From Spirochaetales bacterium (lineage in GTDB: Bacteria; Spirochaetota; Spirochaetia; DSM-27196; SLST01), in NCBI GenBank assembly GCA_007130265.1, contig SLST01000453.1, positions 1 to 9,127 of the forward strand: a DNA stretch of 9,127 nt, read 5' to 3'. The notes under the pieces were generated by a model. The model searched no databases. It saw only the letters and a program-made list of their open reading frames with translations, and was not told the DNA's origin. Numbering within the stretch: position 1 is the first letter of the stretch; every line of letters begins with the position of its first letter. Position numbers and translations under genes: made by a program. Shown in pieces: positions 1 through 5,656 of the stretch.

Positions 1-1829
1 ACGGTAGCGTTCTCAAGGACCGCGACGTCGTGGTGCTCGACGAGGCTGCCGCGAGGAAGCTCGCAGGCGACATACGCGATCAGCCATGGACGGTGCGCTC
101 GCTCACGGAGAAACAGTTCAACTCGCGCCCGGCGGCACCGTTCATCACCTCCAGCCTTCAGCAGGAGGGCAACCGGAAGCTGCGGCTTTCGGCACGCGAG
201 ACGATGCGCACGGCCCAACGCCTCTACGAGCAGGGTTTCATCACCTACATGCGCACCGATTCGCCCGCGCTTTCGCAGGAGGGCCTGACCGGCGCTCGAT
301 CGACGGTCAGCGAGCTCTACGGCGACGAGTTTCTCTCAGCCGAGCCGCGCCGTTTCACCGCGAACACCCGTGACGCGCAGGAGGCCCACGAAGCGATCCG
401 CCCCGCGGGCGAGCGGTTCGTCCACCCCGATGAGACGGGGCTGGAAGGCAAAGAGCGGACGCTCTACGAGTTGATCTGGAAGCGCACCCTCGCGAGTCAG
501 ATGGCAGAGGCAAGGAAGTCTTCGGTGACCGCAAAGATCGGCGTCGGTGACGCCGTGTTTACCGCCACCGGTACGCGTATCCTCTTCCCCGGCTACATCC
601 GGGTCTATGTGGAGGGCAAGGACGACCCTGAGGCGGCGCTCGACGACAAGGAGACCTTCCTCCCTGAACTGGAGGAAGGCCAGGTTCTTGACGTGGCCGC
701 GCTCGAAAGCGTCTTCCACGAGACCAAACCGCCTGCACGCTACACCGAAGCGAGCCTGGTTCAGCGGCTCGAGAAGGAAGGGATCGGTCGCCCGTCGACC
801 TACGCCTCGATCATCAGCGTGCTCTTCGAGCGGGGCTATATCCGCAAGCAGGGGAACGCTCTGGTGCCCACGTTCACCGGCTACGCGGTCATGCAACTGC
901 TCGAGAAGCACTTCCACTACCTGATCGAGTACAGCTTCACCTCCGAGATGGAGGCGGCGCTCGACGAGATCTCATACGGGGAGCGGGACAGACTCGATTA
1001 TCTTCGCAGCTTCTACTGCGGAGAGAAGGGCCTGAAGAGCCTCGTCGAGGAGCGCGAGTCACAGATCAAACCTGAGGAGTGTCGCAGGGTATCACTTCCG
1101 CAACTGGAGTCGGTCCCTGACGTCAGAATCGGAAAGTTCGGCCCCTATGTCGTCGAACAGGTCGACGGGCGGGAGGTCCACGCCTCCATTCCTGAGGAGA
1201 TGGCCCCCGGAGACCTGACCGAAGAAGAGGTCAGAGAGATCATCGAGATCCAGAAGAACGGTCCGGTGCCGATTGGTCATCACCCTGAGAGCGGAGAGCC
1301 CATCTACTCGCTCGTCGGGCGCTACGGCCCCTACCTGCAGCTCGGGGAGAAGACCGAGGAGAACCCGAAGCCCAAGCGCGCGACGCTGCCCAAGGAGAGC
1401 TCGCAAAGAGAAGTGACGGTCGAAGACGCCGTCCGTCTTCTGAGCCTCCCGCGAACCCTTGGGATCCACCCCGAGACGGGCAAGGAGGTCGTAGCAAACA
1501 ACGGGAGATTCGGTCCGTACGTCGTCCACGACGGAGATTTTCGAAGCCTGAAGGGCGATGATAACGCGTACGACGTCGAACTCGCCAGGGCGCTGAAGAT
1601 CCTCGCTGAGCCGAAACGGGGCCGGGGACAGTCGCGTGTGCTCAAGGATCTGGGCACCGACCCGACCTCAGGGAAGAAGGTCGCCATTCATGACGGCAAG
1701 TACGGGCCGTACATCAAGGTGGGAAAGAAGAACATTACGCTGCCGGAAGAGCGACGAAGCGAAGAGGAGATCGAGAAGATCGATGCAACAACCGCATTGA
1801 AGATCGCGAAGGACTCGGGGAAGCTGTAG
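1..1829 (+). CDS. topA: DNA topoisomerase I (type IA), 5'-truncated by window edge
   Basis: The frame is open from base 3 and ends at TAG 1827-1829, giving about 608 C-terminal residues; the Toprim domain and true start lie outside the window. Type IA topoisomerases relax negatively supercoiled DNA by cutting one strand through a 5'-phosphotyrosine. The active-site motif FITYMRTDS is present, with the catalytic Tyr codon at 246-248, followed by the conserved AHEAIRP box (about 387-407) and the RYTEASLVQRLEKEGIGRPSTYA block (about 735-810). The tail carries four G-[KR]-[FY]-GPY units at about 1131, 1317, 1503 and 1695. These are typical of the Topo_C_Rpt-type C-terminal repeats found in topoisomerases that lack zinc fingers. 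Only two Cys residues occur in the visible part, so there is no Zn-ribbon. The gene converges on rpmB across a 21-bp gap. The identification is secure. Confidence 0.97.
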   Translation, partial: GSVLKDRDVVVLDEAAARKLAGDIRDQPWTVRSLTEKQFNSRPAAPFITSSLQQEGNRKLRLSARETMRTAQRLYEQGFITYMRTDSPALSQEGLTGARSTVSELYGDEFLSAEPRRFTANTRDAQEAHEAIRPAGERFVHPDETGLEGKERTLYELIWKRTLASQMAEARKSSVTAKIGVGDAVFTATGTRILFPGYIRVYVEGKDDPEAALDDKETFLPELEEGQVLDVAALESVFHETKPPARYTEASLVQRLEKEGIGRPSTYASIISVLFERGYIRKQGNALVPTFTGYAVMQLLEKHFHYLIEYSFTSEMEAALDEISYGERDRLDYLRSFYCGEKGLKSLVEERESQIKPEECRRVSLPQLESVPDVRIGKFGPYVVEQVDGREVHASIPEEMAPGDLTEEEVREIIEIQKNGPVPIGHHPESGEPIYSLVGRYGPYLQLGEKTEENPKPKRATLPKESSQREVTVEDAVRLLSLPRTLGIHPETGKEVVANNGRFGPYVVHDGDFRSLKGDDNAYDVELARALKILAEPKRGRGQSRVLKDLGTDPTSGKKVAIHDGKYGPYIKVGKKNITLPEERRSEEEIEKIDATTALKIAKDSGKL

Positions 1830-1832
1830 CCG

Positions 1833-1863
1833 AGACGTACCTTCTGGAGGTCAGACGACGTCT
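1833..1863. terminator. Possible weak bidirectional terminator between topA and rpmB
   Basis: In the short gap between the convergent topA and rpmB genes, AGACGT (1833-1838) pairs with ACGTCT (1858-1863) and ACCT (1839-1842) pairs with AGGT (1848-1851). This gives an interrupted stem with a 5-nt loop (TCTGG) and a 6-nt bulge (CAGACG). The position suits a shared terminator. The T-run after it on the plus strand is only three bases, and the minus side has none, so intrinsic termination would be weak. It extends into the rpmB stop region. Confidence 0.25.
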
Positions 1864-2090
1864 TTGAGCTGCAGATCGTGCTTCTTCAGGTAGGCCAGCA
1901 GCCCGACCTTGCTGATCGAACGCAGAGCTCGGGTTGAAACGGTCAGACGGACGAAACGGCCGAGCTCGGGCACGTAGATGCGCTTCTTGCGGATATTCGG
2001 CAGTTGTGTTCGCCGGGTCTTGTTGTGAGCGTGAGAGACGTTGTTTCCCGAAAGCGGCTTCTTGCCGGTGATCGTGCATTTCCTGGACAT
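1851..2090 (-). CDS. rpmB: Large ribosomal subunit protein bL28
   Basis: This 79-residue protein matches bL28. It begins MSRKCTITGKKPLSGNNVSH and continues with the Asn/His/Lys/Arg-rich segment typical of the family, then the RRTQLPNIRKKRI and RFVRLTVSTRALRSI blocks. It is a structural protein of the 50S subunit. The length is normal, and the N-terminal CxxxG pattern lacks the further Cys pairs of zinc-binding L28 forms, so this is probably a C-minus type. The ATG at 2088-2090 is preceded by AGGAG with good spacing. A strong promoter lies directly upstream, so the gene is probably transcribed alone or as well as by read-through from the tetR-rsmE-GNAT operon. Confidence 0.96.
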   Translation of the reverse strand: MSRKCTITGKKPLSGNNVSHAHNKTRRTQLPNIRKKRIYVPELGRFVRLTVSTRALRSISKVGLLAYLKKHDLQLKDVV

Positions 2091-2114
2091 AAACTCCTGC
2101 CTTGGTAGAGATAA

Positions 2115-2143
2115 GATATAGTGAAGCCGAATCTGCGGGTCAA
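2115..2143 (-). promoter_or_regulatory. Sigma70-type promoter of rpmB
   Basis: On the minus strand TTGACC (2143-2138) and TATATC (2120-2115) are separated by exactly 17 bp, each matching the vegetative consensus at five of six positions. The predicted start is about 20 bp upstream of the rpmB ATG, leaving room for the AGGAG site. The -35 box overlaps the TGA stop (2142-2140) of the upstream acetyltransferase gene. Confidence 0.75.
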
Positions 2144-2736
2144 GACCGTGGGCCGCTTTTGTCCGGTCCCCCGGGCCAATCGTCGCTCAGGAGCGCATTG
2201 CGCAGGTGATCCTCCCAGACGCCCTGGATAAGGATGAGCTTGCGCGCGCACCCTTCCTCGCGAAACCCCAGGCGCTCGAGCAGCGCACGCGAGGGGCGAT
2301 TGCGCGGCATGACGGTAGCCTCGATCCGGTGCAGCCCCATCGTCGTGAAGGCATGGGTGATCACTGCGACGAGCGCCTCGTGCATGTAGCCTCGCCTGGC
2401 GTACCGCGCGTCGGTCTTATACCCGAGCAGGCAGCTCTGCACGGAACCACGCTCGATCGACGACAGGGCGAGCGAACCGACGATGGACAGGTCGCGCCAG
2501 CGCCTGCGCCGTCCGTCGCGGAGGAGAAGCCAGAGGTGCAGCTTTGAGTCCGATCGCGCCTCATAGCGCAGCACACGCCGCTGCAGCGGTGCGGTGAAGT
2601 ATTCATTGCCCCGAAACGGCTCCCACTGTCGGTGAAAGTGCCAGTTCTCCTGGTGGAACCGGGCCACCTTCTCTCCGGCACGCGGCGGGAGATCCCGCAC
2701 GATGAGACGCTCAGTCGTCAGTCGTACTCCCTTCAT
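2140..2736 (-). CDS. RimJ-like GNAT N-acetyltransferase (ribosomal-protein-alanine type)
   Basis: This is a GNAT-fold enzyme of the RimJ/RimL group, which transfers acetyl from acetyl-CoA to protein N-termini. With the ATG at 2736 it has 198 aa, close to E. coli RimJ (194). Visible family marks are TTERLIVRDL at the start and HFHRQWEPFR (about residues 33-42). The acetyl-CoA loop is RYARRGYMHEAL (111-122), followed by HRIEATVMPRNRPSRALLERLGF (136-158) and a final W-x-DH near 174-177. The start is uncertain: an in-frame ATG at 2745 adds three residues, and neither has a strong ribosome-binding site. Either start lies inside the 3' end of rsmE (overlap 26 or 35 nt), which suggests translational coupling. 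Its setting beside rsmE and rpmB supports a ribosome-modification role. The exact substrate is not shown; S5 (as for RimJ) is only a guess. Confidence 0.88.
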   Translation of the reverse strand: MKGVRLTTERLIVRDLPPRAGEKVARFHQENWHFHRQWEPFRGNEYFTAPLQRRVLRYEARSDSKLHLWLLLRDGRRRRWRDLSIVGSLALSSIERGSVQSCLLGYKTDARYARRGYMHEALVAVITHAFTTMGLHRIEATVMPRNRPSRALLERLGFREEGCARKLILIQGVWEDHLRNALLSDDWPGGPDKSGPRS

Positions 2737-3448
2737 GCGGCCCATCGTACCATGAAACCGCCCGCCAGGCGGCGATCGTCGCGGCGATCTCGGTTCGAAG
2801 AACGCGCAAACCGAGGGTGCGCGGCGAGAAGCCGCGCGAGAGAAGGAGTTCGATCTCGCGGTCGCTCCACCCCCGTTCCGAGCCGACCGCAACGGCAACC
2901 CACTCGTCCCTGCGCAACGATGGCCCGGAGCCAAAGGGAGCGGCATCCCCGTCGGGATGGAGCAGAAGCCGTCGGGCCCGCGGTGAATGGAGCATGCTCA
3001 CCGCCGTATCGAGCGAATCTGCCCGCACGAGCTGCGGCAGGAGCGTCGTGCCGCCCTGCGAGGCACCCTCGAGCATGGGCGTGCGCGTGTCCTCCCAGAG
3101 GTTCGAGTCGGCGTAGCTTCGCTCCCCGAGCTCCGTGGCGGCAACGAGCACGCGGGCCGGCCCGATCGCGGTGAGATCGCGCAGCAACCGTCTGAGCACG
3201 ATGGGACGAGGATGACCGAGCAGCAACTCCACTCGCGCGAGCGTCGCCGGATCGCGGGTCGGCTCAAAATCGACTTCGATCCCCTCCCGGTCCATCCGCA
3301 CGATCCGTGCGGTGCCGGTCGGCCCCCCGAGCTCACCGGCACGAAGCGAACCGCCGGTTTGGAGTCGCAGCACCTTCCGGATGTGCGCCGCCCTTGCGTC
3401 GCGAAACTCGAGGACGCGCTCGCCCGGTTCAAGCAGGAGAAGATTCAC
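2711..3448 (-). CDS. rsmE: 16S rRNA (uracil1498-N3)-methyltransferase RsmE
   Basis: This 245-aa SPOUT-class methyltransferase would methylate N3 of U1498 in helix 44 of 16S rRNA, using S-adenosylmethionine. The N-terminus MNLLLLEP plus AHIRKVLRL (21-29) is the PUA-like RNA-binding start of RsmE. The SPOUT knot is marked by EGASQGGTTLLP (127-138), VAVGSERGWSDREIELL (186-202) and LGLRVLRTEIAA (212-223). The GSERGW motif replaces the common GPEGGF/L but keeps the knot geometry. The start is a GTG (3448-3446) lying inside the 3' end of the tetR gene (20-nt overlap), with no clear Shine-Dalgarno site, so it is probably made by translational coupling. The gene in turn overlaps the downstream acetyltransferase gene. 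Confidence 0.93.
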   Translation of the reverse strand: MNLLLLEPGERVLEFRDARAAHIRKVLRLQTGGSLRAGELGGPTGTARIVRMDREGIEVDFEPTRDPATLARVELLLGHPRPIVLRRLLRDLTAIGPARVLVAATELGERSYADSNLWEDTRTPMLEGASQGGTTLLPQLVRADSLDTAVSMLHSPRARRLLLHPDGDAAPFGSGPSLRRDEWVAVAVGSERGWSDREIELLLSRGFSPRTLGLRVLRTEIAATIAAWRAVSWYDGPHEGSTTDD

Positions 3449-4022
3449 GGGCGATCTGATTCGACGCGAAATAGCTGCTGACGCGCTCGAGCGGAATCGC
3501 GCCGACCCCGAGCAGGTTCTGCAGCAGGAGCCCGTCGATACTCGAGAGGATGATGCGCGACACCGTGGTGAAATCGGTATCGGGCTCCATGATGAGACGC
3601 AGGCCCTCCCCGATCAGCTCGAGCCACCTGTCGTACTCCTCGGTGAACCGATGCCGCAGCGACTCGTGATTCCCGCTGAGGGCCTCTTCGATCAGATAGA
3701 AGTGGATGTAACCGCGAGTCTCGGATTTCAGGATCGTTTCGACGACCATCTGGAGCACCCGCTCGGCGCTCTCATTTCGTCCGCGCCCTGCGATCCACGA
3801 ACGGATCGTCCTGGTGATGTGGTCCATGTGCCGCACACTGATGTCGAAAACGAGATCACCCTTGGTCGGATAGTAGTAGTACAGCGTGCCCTTGCTGATT
3901 CCCGCCTCATCCGCGATGTCTGCGAGGCTGGTGTTGGCAACCCCTTTCTCGATGATGAGCTTGGCGGCGGCACGGATGATCCTCTCCCGGCTTGCGCCCC
4001 TTCGTCCTGCCGTGTCCTTCAT
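3429..4022 (-). CDS. TetR/AcrR-family transcriptional regulator
   Basis: This 197-aa protein has an N-terminal TetR helix-turn-helix: RERIIRAAAKLIIEKGVANTS leads into the LADIADEAGISKGTLYYYYPTKGDLV block (33-58). The C-terminal helical half should bind a ligand and dimerise, but I recognise no specific ligand class. The ATG at 4022-4020 is preceded by a purine-rich site (AAGGA...GAGGAG). It is the first gene of a minus-strand operon with rsmE and the RimJ-like gene, and is divergent from the pspC cluster, 81 bp away. The usual TetR arrangement would be autorepression plus control of the divergent genes. Candidate operators are seen in that gap. The ligand and regulon are unknown. Confidence 0.92.
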   Translation of the reverse strand: MKDTAGRRGASRERIIRAAAKLIIEKGVANTSLADIADEAGISKGTLYYYYPTKGDLVFDISVRHMDHITRTIRSWIAGRGRNESAERVLQMVVETILKSETRGYIHFYLIEEALSGNHESLRHRFTEEYDRWLELIGEGLRLIMEPDTDFTTVSRIILSSIDGLLLQNLLGVGAIPLERVSSYFASNQIARESSPA

Positions 4023-4026
4023 GACT

Positions 4027-4042
4027 CCTCGATCCTTCGAGG
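4027..4042. promoter_or_regulatory. Candidate TetR-family operator (inverted repeat)
   Basis: CCTCGA-TCCT-TCGAGG is a perfect 6-bp inverted repeat with a 4-bp centre, starting 5 bp upstream of the tetR-type gene's ATG. The predicted transcription start for that gene (about 4039) falls inside it, which is a classical place for an autorepressor operator. If longer transcripts run through it, the same repeat could fold so that AGGA sits in the loop and GAGG in the stem, affecting translation instead. The assignment rests on position and symmetry only. Confidence 0.45.
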
Positions 4043-4045
4043 CAA

Positions 4046-4075
4046 AGTATCACCGGGCCCCGGAGCTGTTGTCAA
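4046..4075 (-). promoter_or_regulatory. Promoter of the tetR-rsmE-acetyltransferase operon
   Basis: On the minus strand TTGACA (4075-4070) is a full -35 consensus. It is followed after 18 bp by GATACT (4051-4046), a four-of-six -10 match. The spacer contains the GC palindrome CCGGG-C-CCCGG (4053-4063). Transcription would start near 4039, leaving a leader of about 17 nt before the regulator's ATG. Confidence 0.6.
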
Positions 4076-4097
4076 CCGGCCGGATCGGAGGTAGAAG
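4069..4097 (+). promoter_or_regulatory. Candidate divergent promoter for the pspC cluster
   Basis: TTGTCA (4069-4074) and TAGAAG (4092-4097) are 17 bp apart, matching the consensus at five and four of six positions. The -35 uses the same bases as the opposing promoter because GTTGTCAAC is nearly palindromic. The predicted start falls at about 4104, the first base of the pspC ATG, so the message might be leaderless. A GGAGG at 4087-4091 is 12 nt from the ATG and would be outside such a transcript. Confidence 0.4.
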
Positions 4098-4103
4098 TAT
4101 CCC

Positions 4104-4304
4104 ATGAGACGTGTGTACCTGGGGCGGGAGAAAGCGATCGCGGGCGTGTGCAGCGGAGTTGCCGACGCCCTTGGGATCGAGCCGACGCCGGTTCGCACAG
4201 GATTCGTACTGCTCGCTATGGCCGGTGGTGCGGGGATTGTCCTCTACGTCATCGCAATGCTTGTACTCCCCGAACGTCCCGATCGTATTGACGACCTCGG
4301 ATGA
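4104..4304 (+). CDS. PspC-domain small membrane protein
   Basis: This 66-aa protein is essentially one PspC domain: a YLGREKAIAGVCSGVADALGI segment, then PTPVRTGFVLLAMAGGAGIVLYVIAMLVLPE. There is one clear transmembrane helix at about residues 32-54. PspC-type proteins sit in the cytoplasmic membrane and, in enterobacteria, help sense envelope stress and activate the phage-shock response; stand-alone mini-PspC proteins are common in other phyla and mostly uncharacterised. No pspA, pspB or pspF lies in the window. The ATG at 4104 is the only start that keeps the usual N-terminus; GGAGG lies 12 nt before it. The D-lyxose isomerase-like gene starts 19 nt after its stop, so the two are likely co-transcribed. 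Confidence 0.88.
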   Translation: MRRVYLGREKAIAGVCSGVADALGIEPTPVRTGFVLLAMAGGAGIVLYVIAMLVLPERPDRIDDLG

Positions 4305-4323
4305 TACTCGGAGAATACCGGGA

Positions 4324-5004
4324 ATGACACGCAGTGAGATCAACAACTACATAGTTGAGGCCAAAGAGTTCTTTGACACGATGCGCTTCCACCTGCCCCC
4401 ATGGGCCTCCTGGAAGCCGGACGAATGGAAGCGCAGAGCTTCTTCGTGCGAACGCATCGTGCGGCACAAGCTCGGCTGGGACGTCACTGACTTCGGCGGC
4501 GGGCCGTATCTGGAACGCGGACTCCTCCTGTTCGCGATGCGAAACGGCGAAGCCGGCGACCCGATCCGCCCGTACGCGGAGAAGATCATGATCGTCCGCG
4601 AGAATCAGGAAACACCGTTCCACTACCACTGGAACAAGACCGAGGACATCATCAACCGCGGCGGCGGGCGGCTCGTCCTGGAGCTCTACCGCGCTACCGA
4701 CGACGACGAGTTCTCGGATGAGCCGGTGACCGTGTCGGTCGACGCGATCGACCGCACGGTCGATGCCGGCGGTAGAATCGTGCTCGAACCGGGTGAGAGC
4801 ATCACCCTCGTCCCGCGCCTCTACCATCGATTCTACGGGGAGCCCGGGGCCGGCCTCGTGCTCACCGGCGAGGTGAGCAAGGTCAACGACGACGAGACTG
4901 ACAACCGCTTCTACACGCCGCTGGGCCGGTACCCGGAGATCGAAGAGGACGAAGAGCCGATCCACCTGCTGGTCTCGGACTACGACCGGTATATCGGAAA
5001 CTGA
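4324..5004 (+). CDS. D-lyxose ketol-isomerase family cupin (DUF1498-type)
   Basis: This 226-aa protein is close in length to characterised D-lyxose isomerases of E. coli O157 and Bacillus (YdaE type, about 165-230 aa). These interconvert D-lyxose and D-xylulose, and often also D-mannose and D-fructose, with a divalent metal in a cupin barrel. Seen here are the metal motif FHYHWNKTED (H100, H102, E107), a later LVPRLYHRFYGE block supplying H168, and the family's end motif GEVSKVNDDETDNRF (182-196). The ATG at 4324 was chosen because homology begins at TRSEINNYI and GGAG lies 11 nt upstream. An in-frame extension into pspC has no family similarity. It sits between a PspC-domain gene and an exported-protein gene, with no sugar transporter or kinase beside it, so the physiological substrate is uncertain. 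Confidence 0.88.
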   Translation: MTRSEINNYIVEAKEFFDTMRFHLPPWASWKPDEWKRRASSCERIVRHKLGWDVTDFGGGPYLERGLLLFAMRNGEAGDPIRPYAEKIMIVRENQETPFHYHWNKTEDIINRGGGRLVLELYRATDDDEFSDEPVTVSVDAIDRTVDAGGRIVLEPGESITLVPRLYHRFYGEPGAGLVLTGEVSKVNDDETDNRFYTPLGRYPEIEEDEEPIHLLVSDYDRYIGN

Positions 5005-5005
5005 G

Positions 5006-5656
5006 ATGAGGGGGCTCGGTCGTGCAGTCTGGTCGCTCGGGCTTCTGGTCCTCTGCGCGTCGGGACCCGCGCCGCTCGCCGCCGAACCGCCTTTGGGCGA
5101 GCCGCCTGCGGACGAGCGCACCGCACGCGAGCGCACCCCGGCCGAAGAACGGCTGACATCGGTGCGCGTACCGTGGGATGACGAGCCGGTCTCGCGTCTC
5201 ACGGTAGGCCGGATCGCCGCGGCTGTGGACCTGATCTCGGTCGCGAAGCAGGAGCGCGCCCATGTTAACCGCTCAGCGGCGTACTCGTGGGTCGCTCCCG
5301 GGCTCGGGCACTACGTCAACGGCGAGACCGGCGCAGCGATCGCCTTTGCGGCGACCGACGTCGCGCTTGCCGTCACGAGCGCGATCCTCATCGCGCAACT
5401 CCTGCCGCCGTCGGTGCAGTCACGAAACCTGAACTACCTGCAGAGCAGCTACAGTGATATCGAGGAGCGTTGGCGGTCGCTGACGCCGGCGGAACTCATC
5501 CCTGCGACCGCAGTCGCAATGACGTCGGCCCTGCTTCGGCTGACCGTCCGGCATCTTGCCGCCGGTGACGCGCGGCGGGCGAGCTTCGAGGCCCTGCGGC
5601 GCGGGACTATCGTCTTCGAGCCGCATCCCCTCGGGACCACGATCGTCATCCCATAG
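5006..5656 (+). CDS. Hypothetical exported or membrane protein
   Basis: I do not recognise this 216-aa protein. Residues 1-26 form a signal-peptide-like start (MRGLGRAVWSLGLLVLCASG, then PAPLAA), with probable cleavage near residue 26. C17 is preceded by LVL, a poor lipobox. A Pro/Glu/Arg-rich linker follows (27-60). Residues 96-133 read VAPGLGHYVNGETGAA and then a long hydrophobic helix. The PGLGHYxNGExGxA pattern resembles the motif ahead of membrane helices in DUF5683-like proteins, an analogy only. A second hydrophobic stretch lies at about 163-182. Its ATG is one base after the isomerase stop (TGAG-ATG), so it is very likely translationally coupled, with only GGAAA as a ribosome-binding site. 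Its 3' end overlaps the convergent dehydrogenase gene by 11 bp. Confidence 0.72.
   Translation: MRGLGRAVWSLGLLVLCASGPAPLAAEPPLGEPPADERTARERTPAEERLTSVRVPWDDEPVSRLTVGRIAAAVDLISVAKQERAHVNRSAAYSWVAPGLGHYVNGETGAAIAFAATDVALAVTSAILIAQLLPPSVQSRNLNYLQSSYSDIEERWRSLTPAELIPATAVAMTSALLRLTVRHLAAGDARRASFEALRRGTIVFEPHPLGTTIVIP

Noticed and set aside
2737..2946. N-terminal extension of the RimJ-like gene, up to 70 extra codons inside rsmE
   Set aside because: The added residues are Arg/Ser/Pro-rich, out of frame with and inside rsmE; family similarity begins at MKGVRLTTERL.
4076..4083. CCGGCCGG palindrome beside the shared -35
   Set aside because: Short all-GC palindromes are expected by chance here. It is not needed to explain either promoter, though it could be tested together with the operator candidate.
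3312..4094. A 260-codon plus-strand open frame opposite the tetR-type gene
   Set aside because: It spans the divergent promoter region and two real genes on the other strand, and its protein has no recognisable domain.
4111..4323. Upstream extension of the isomerase reading frame through pspC
   Set aside because: It would fully overlap pspC in another frame, and similarity to the isomerase family begins at TRSEINNYI after 4324.
4249..5202. A 317-codon minus-strand open frame opposite the isomerase gene
   Set aside because: It is antisense to a clear D-lyxose isomerase-family gene; long stop-free frames on the opposite strand are common in GC-rich DNA.
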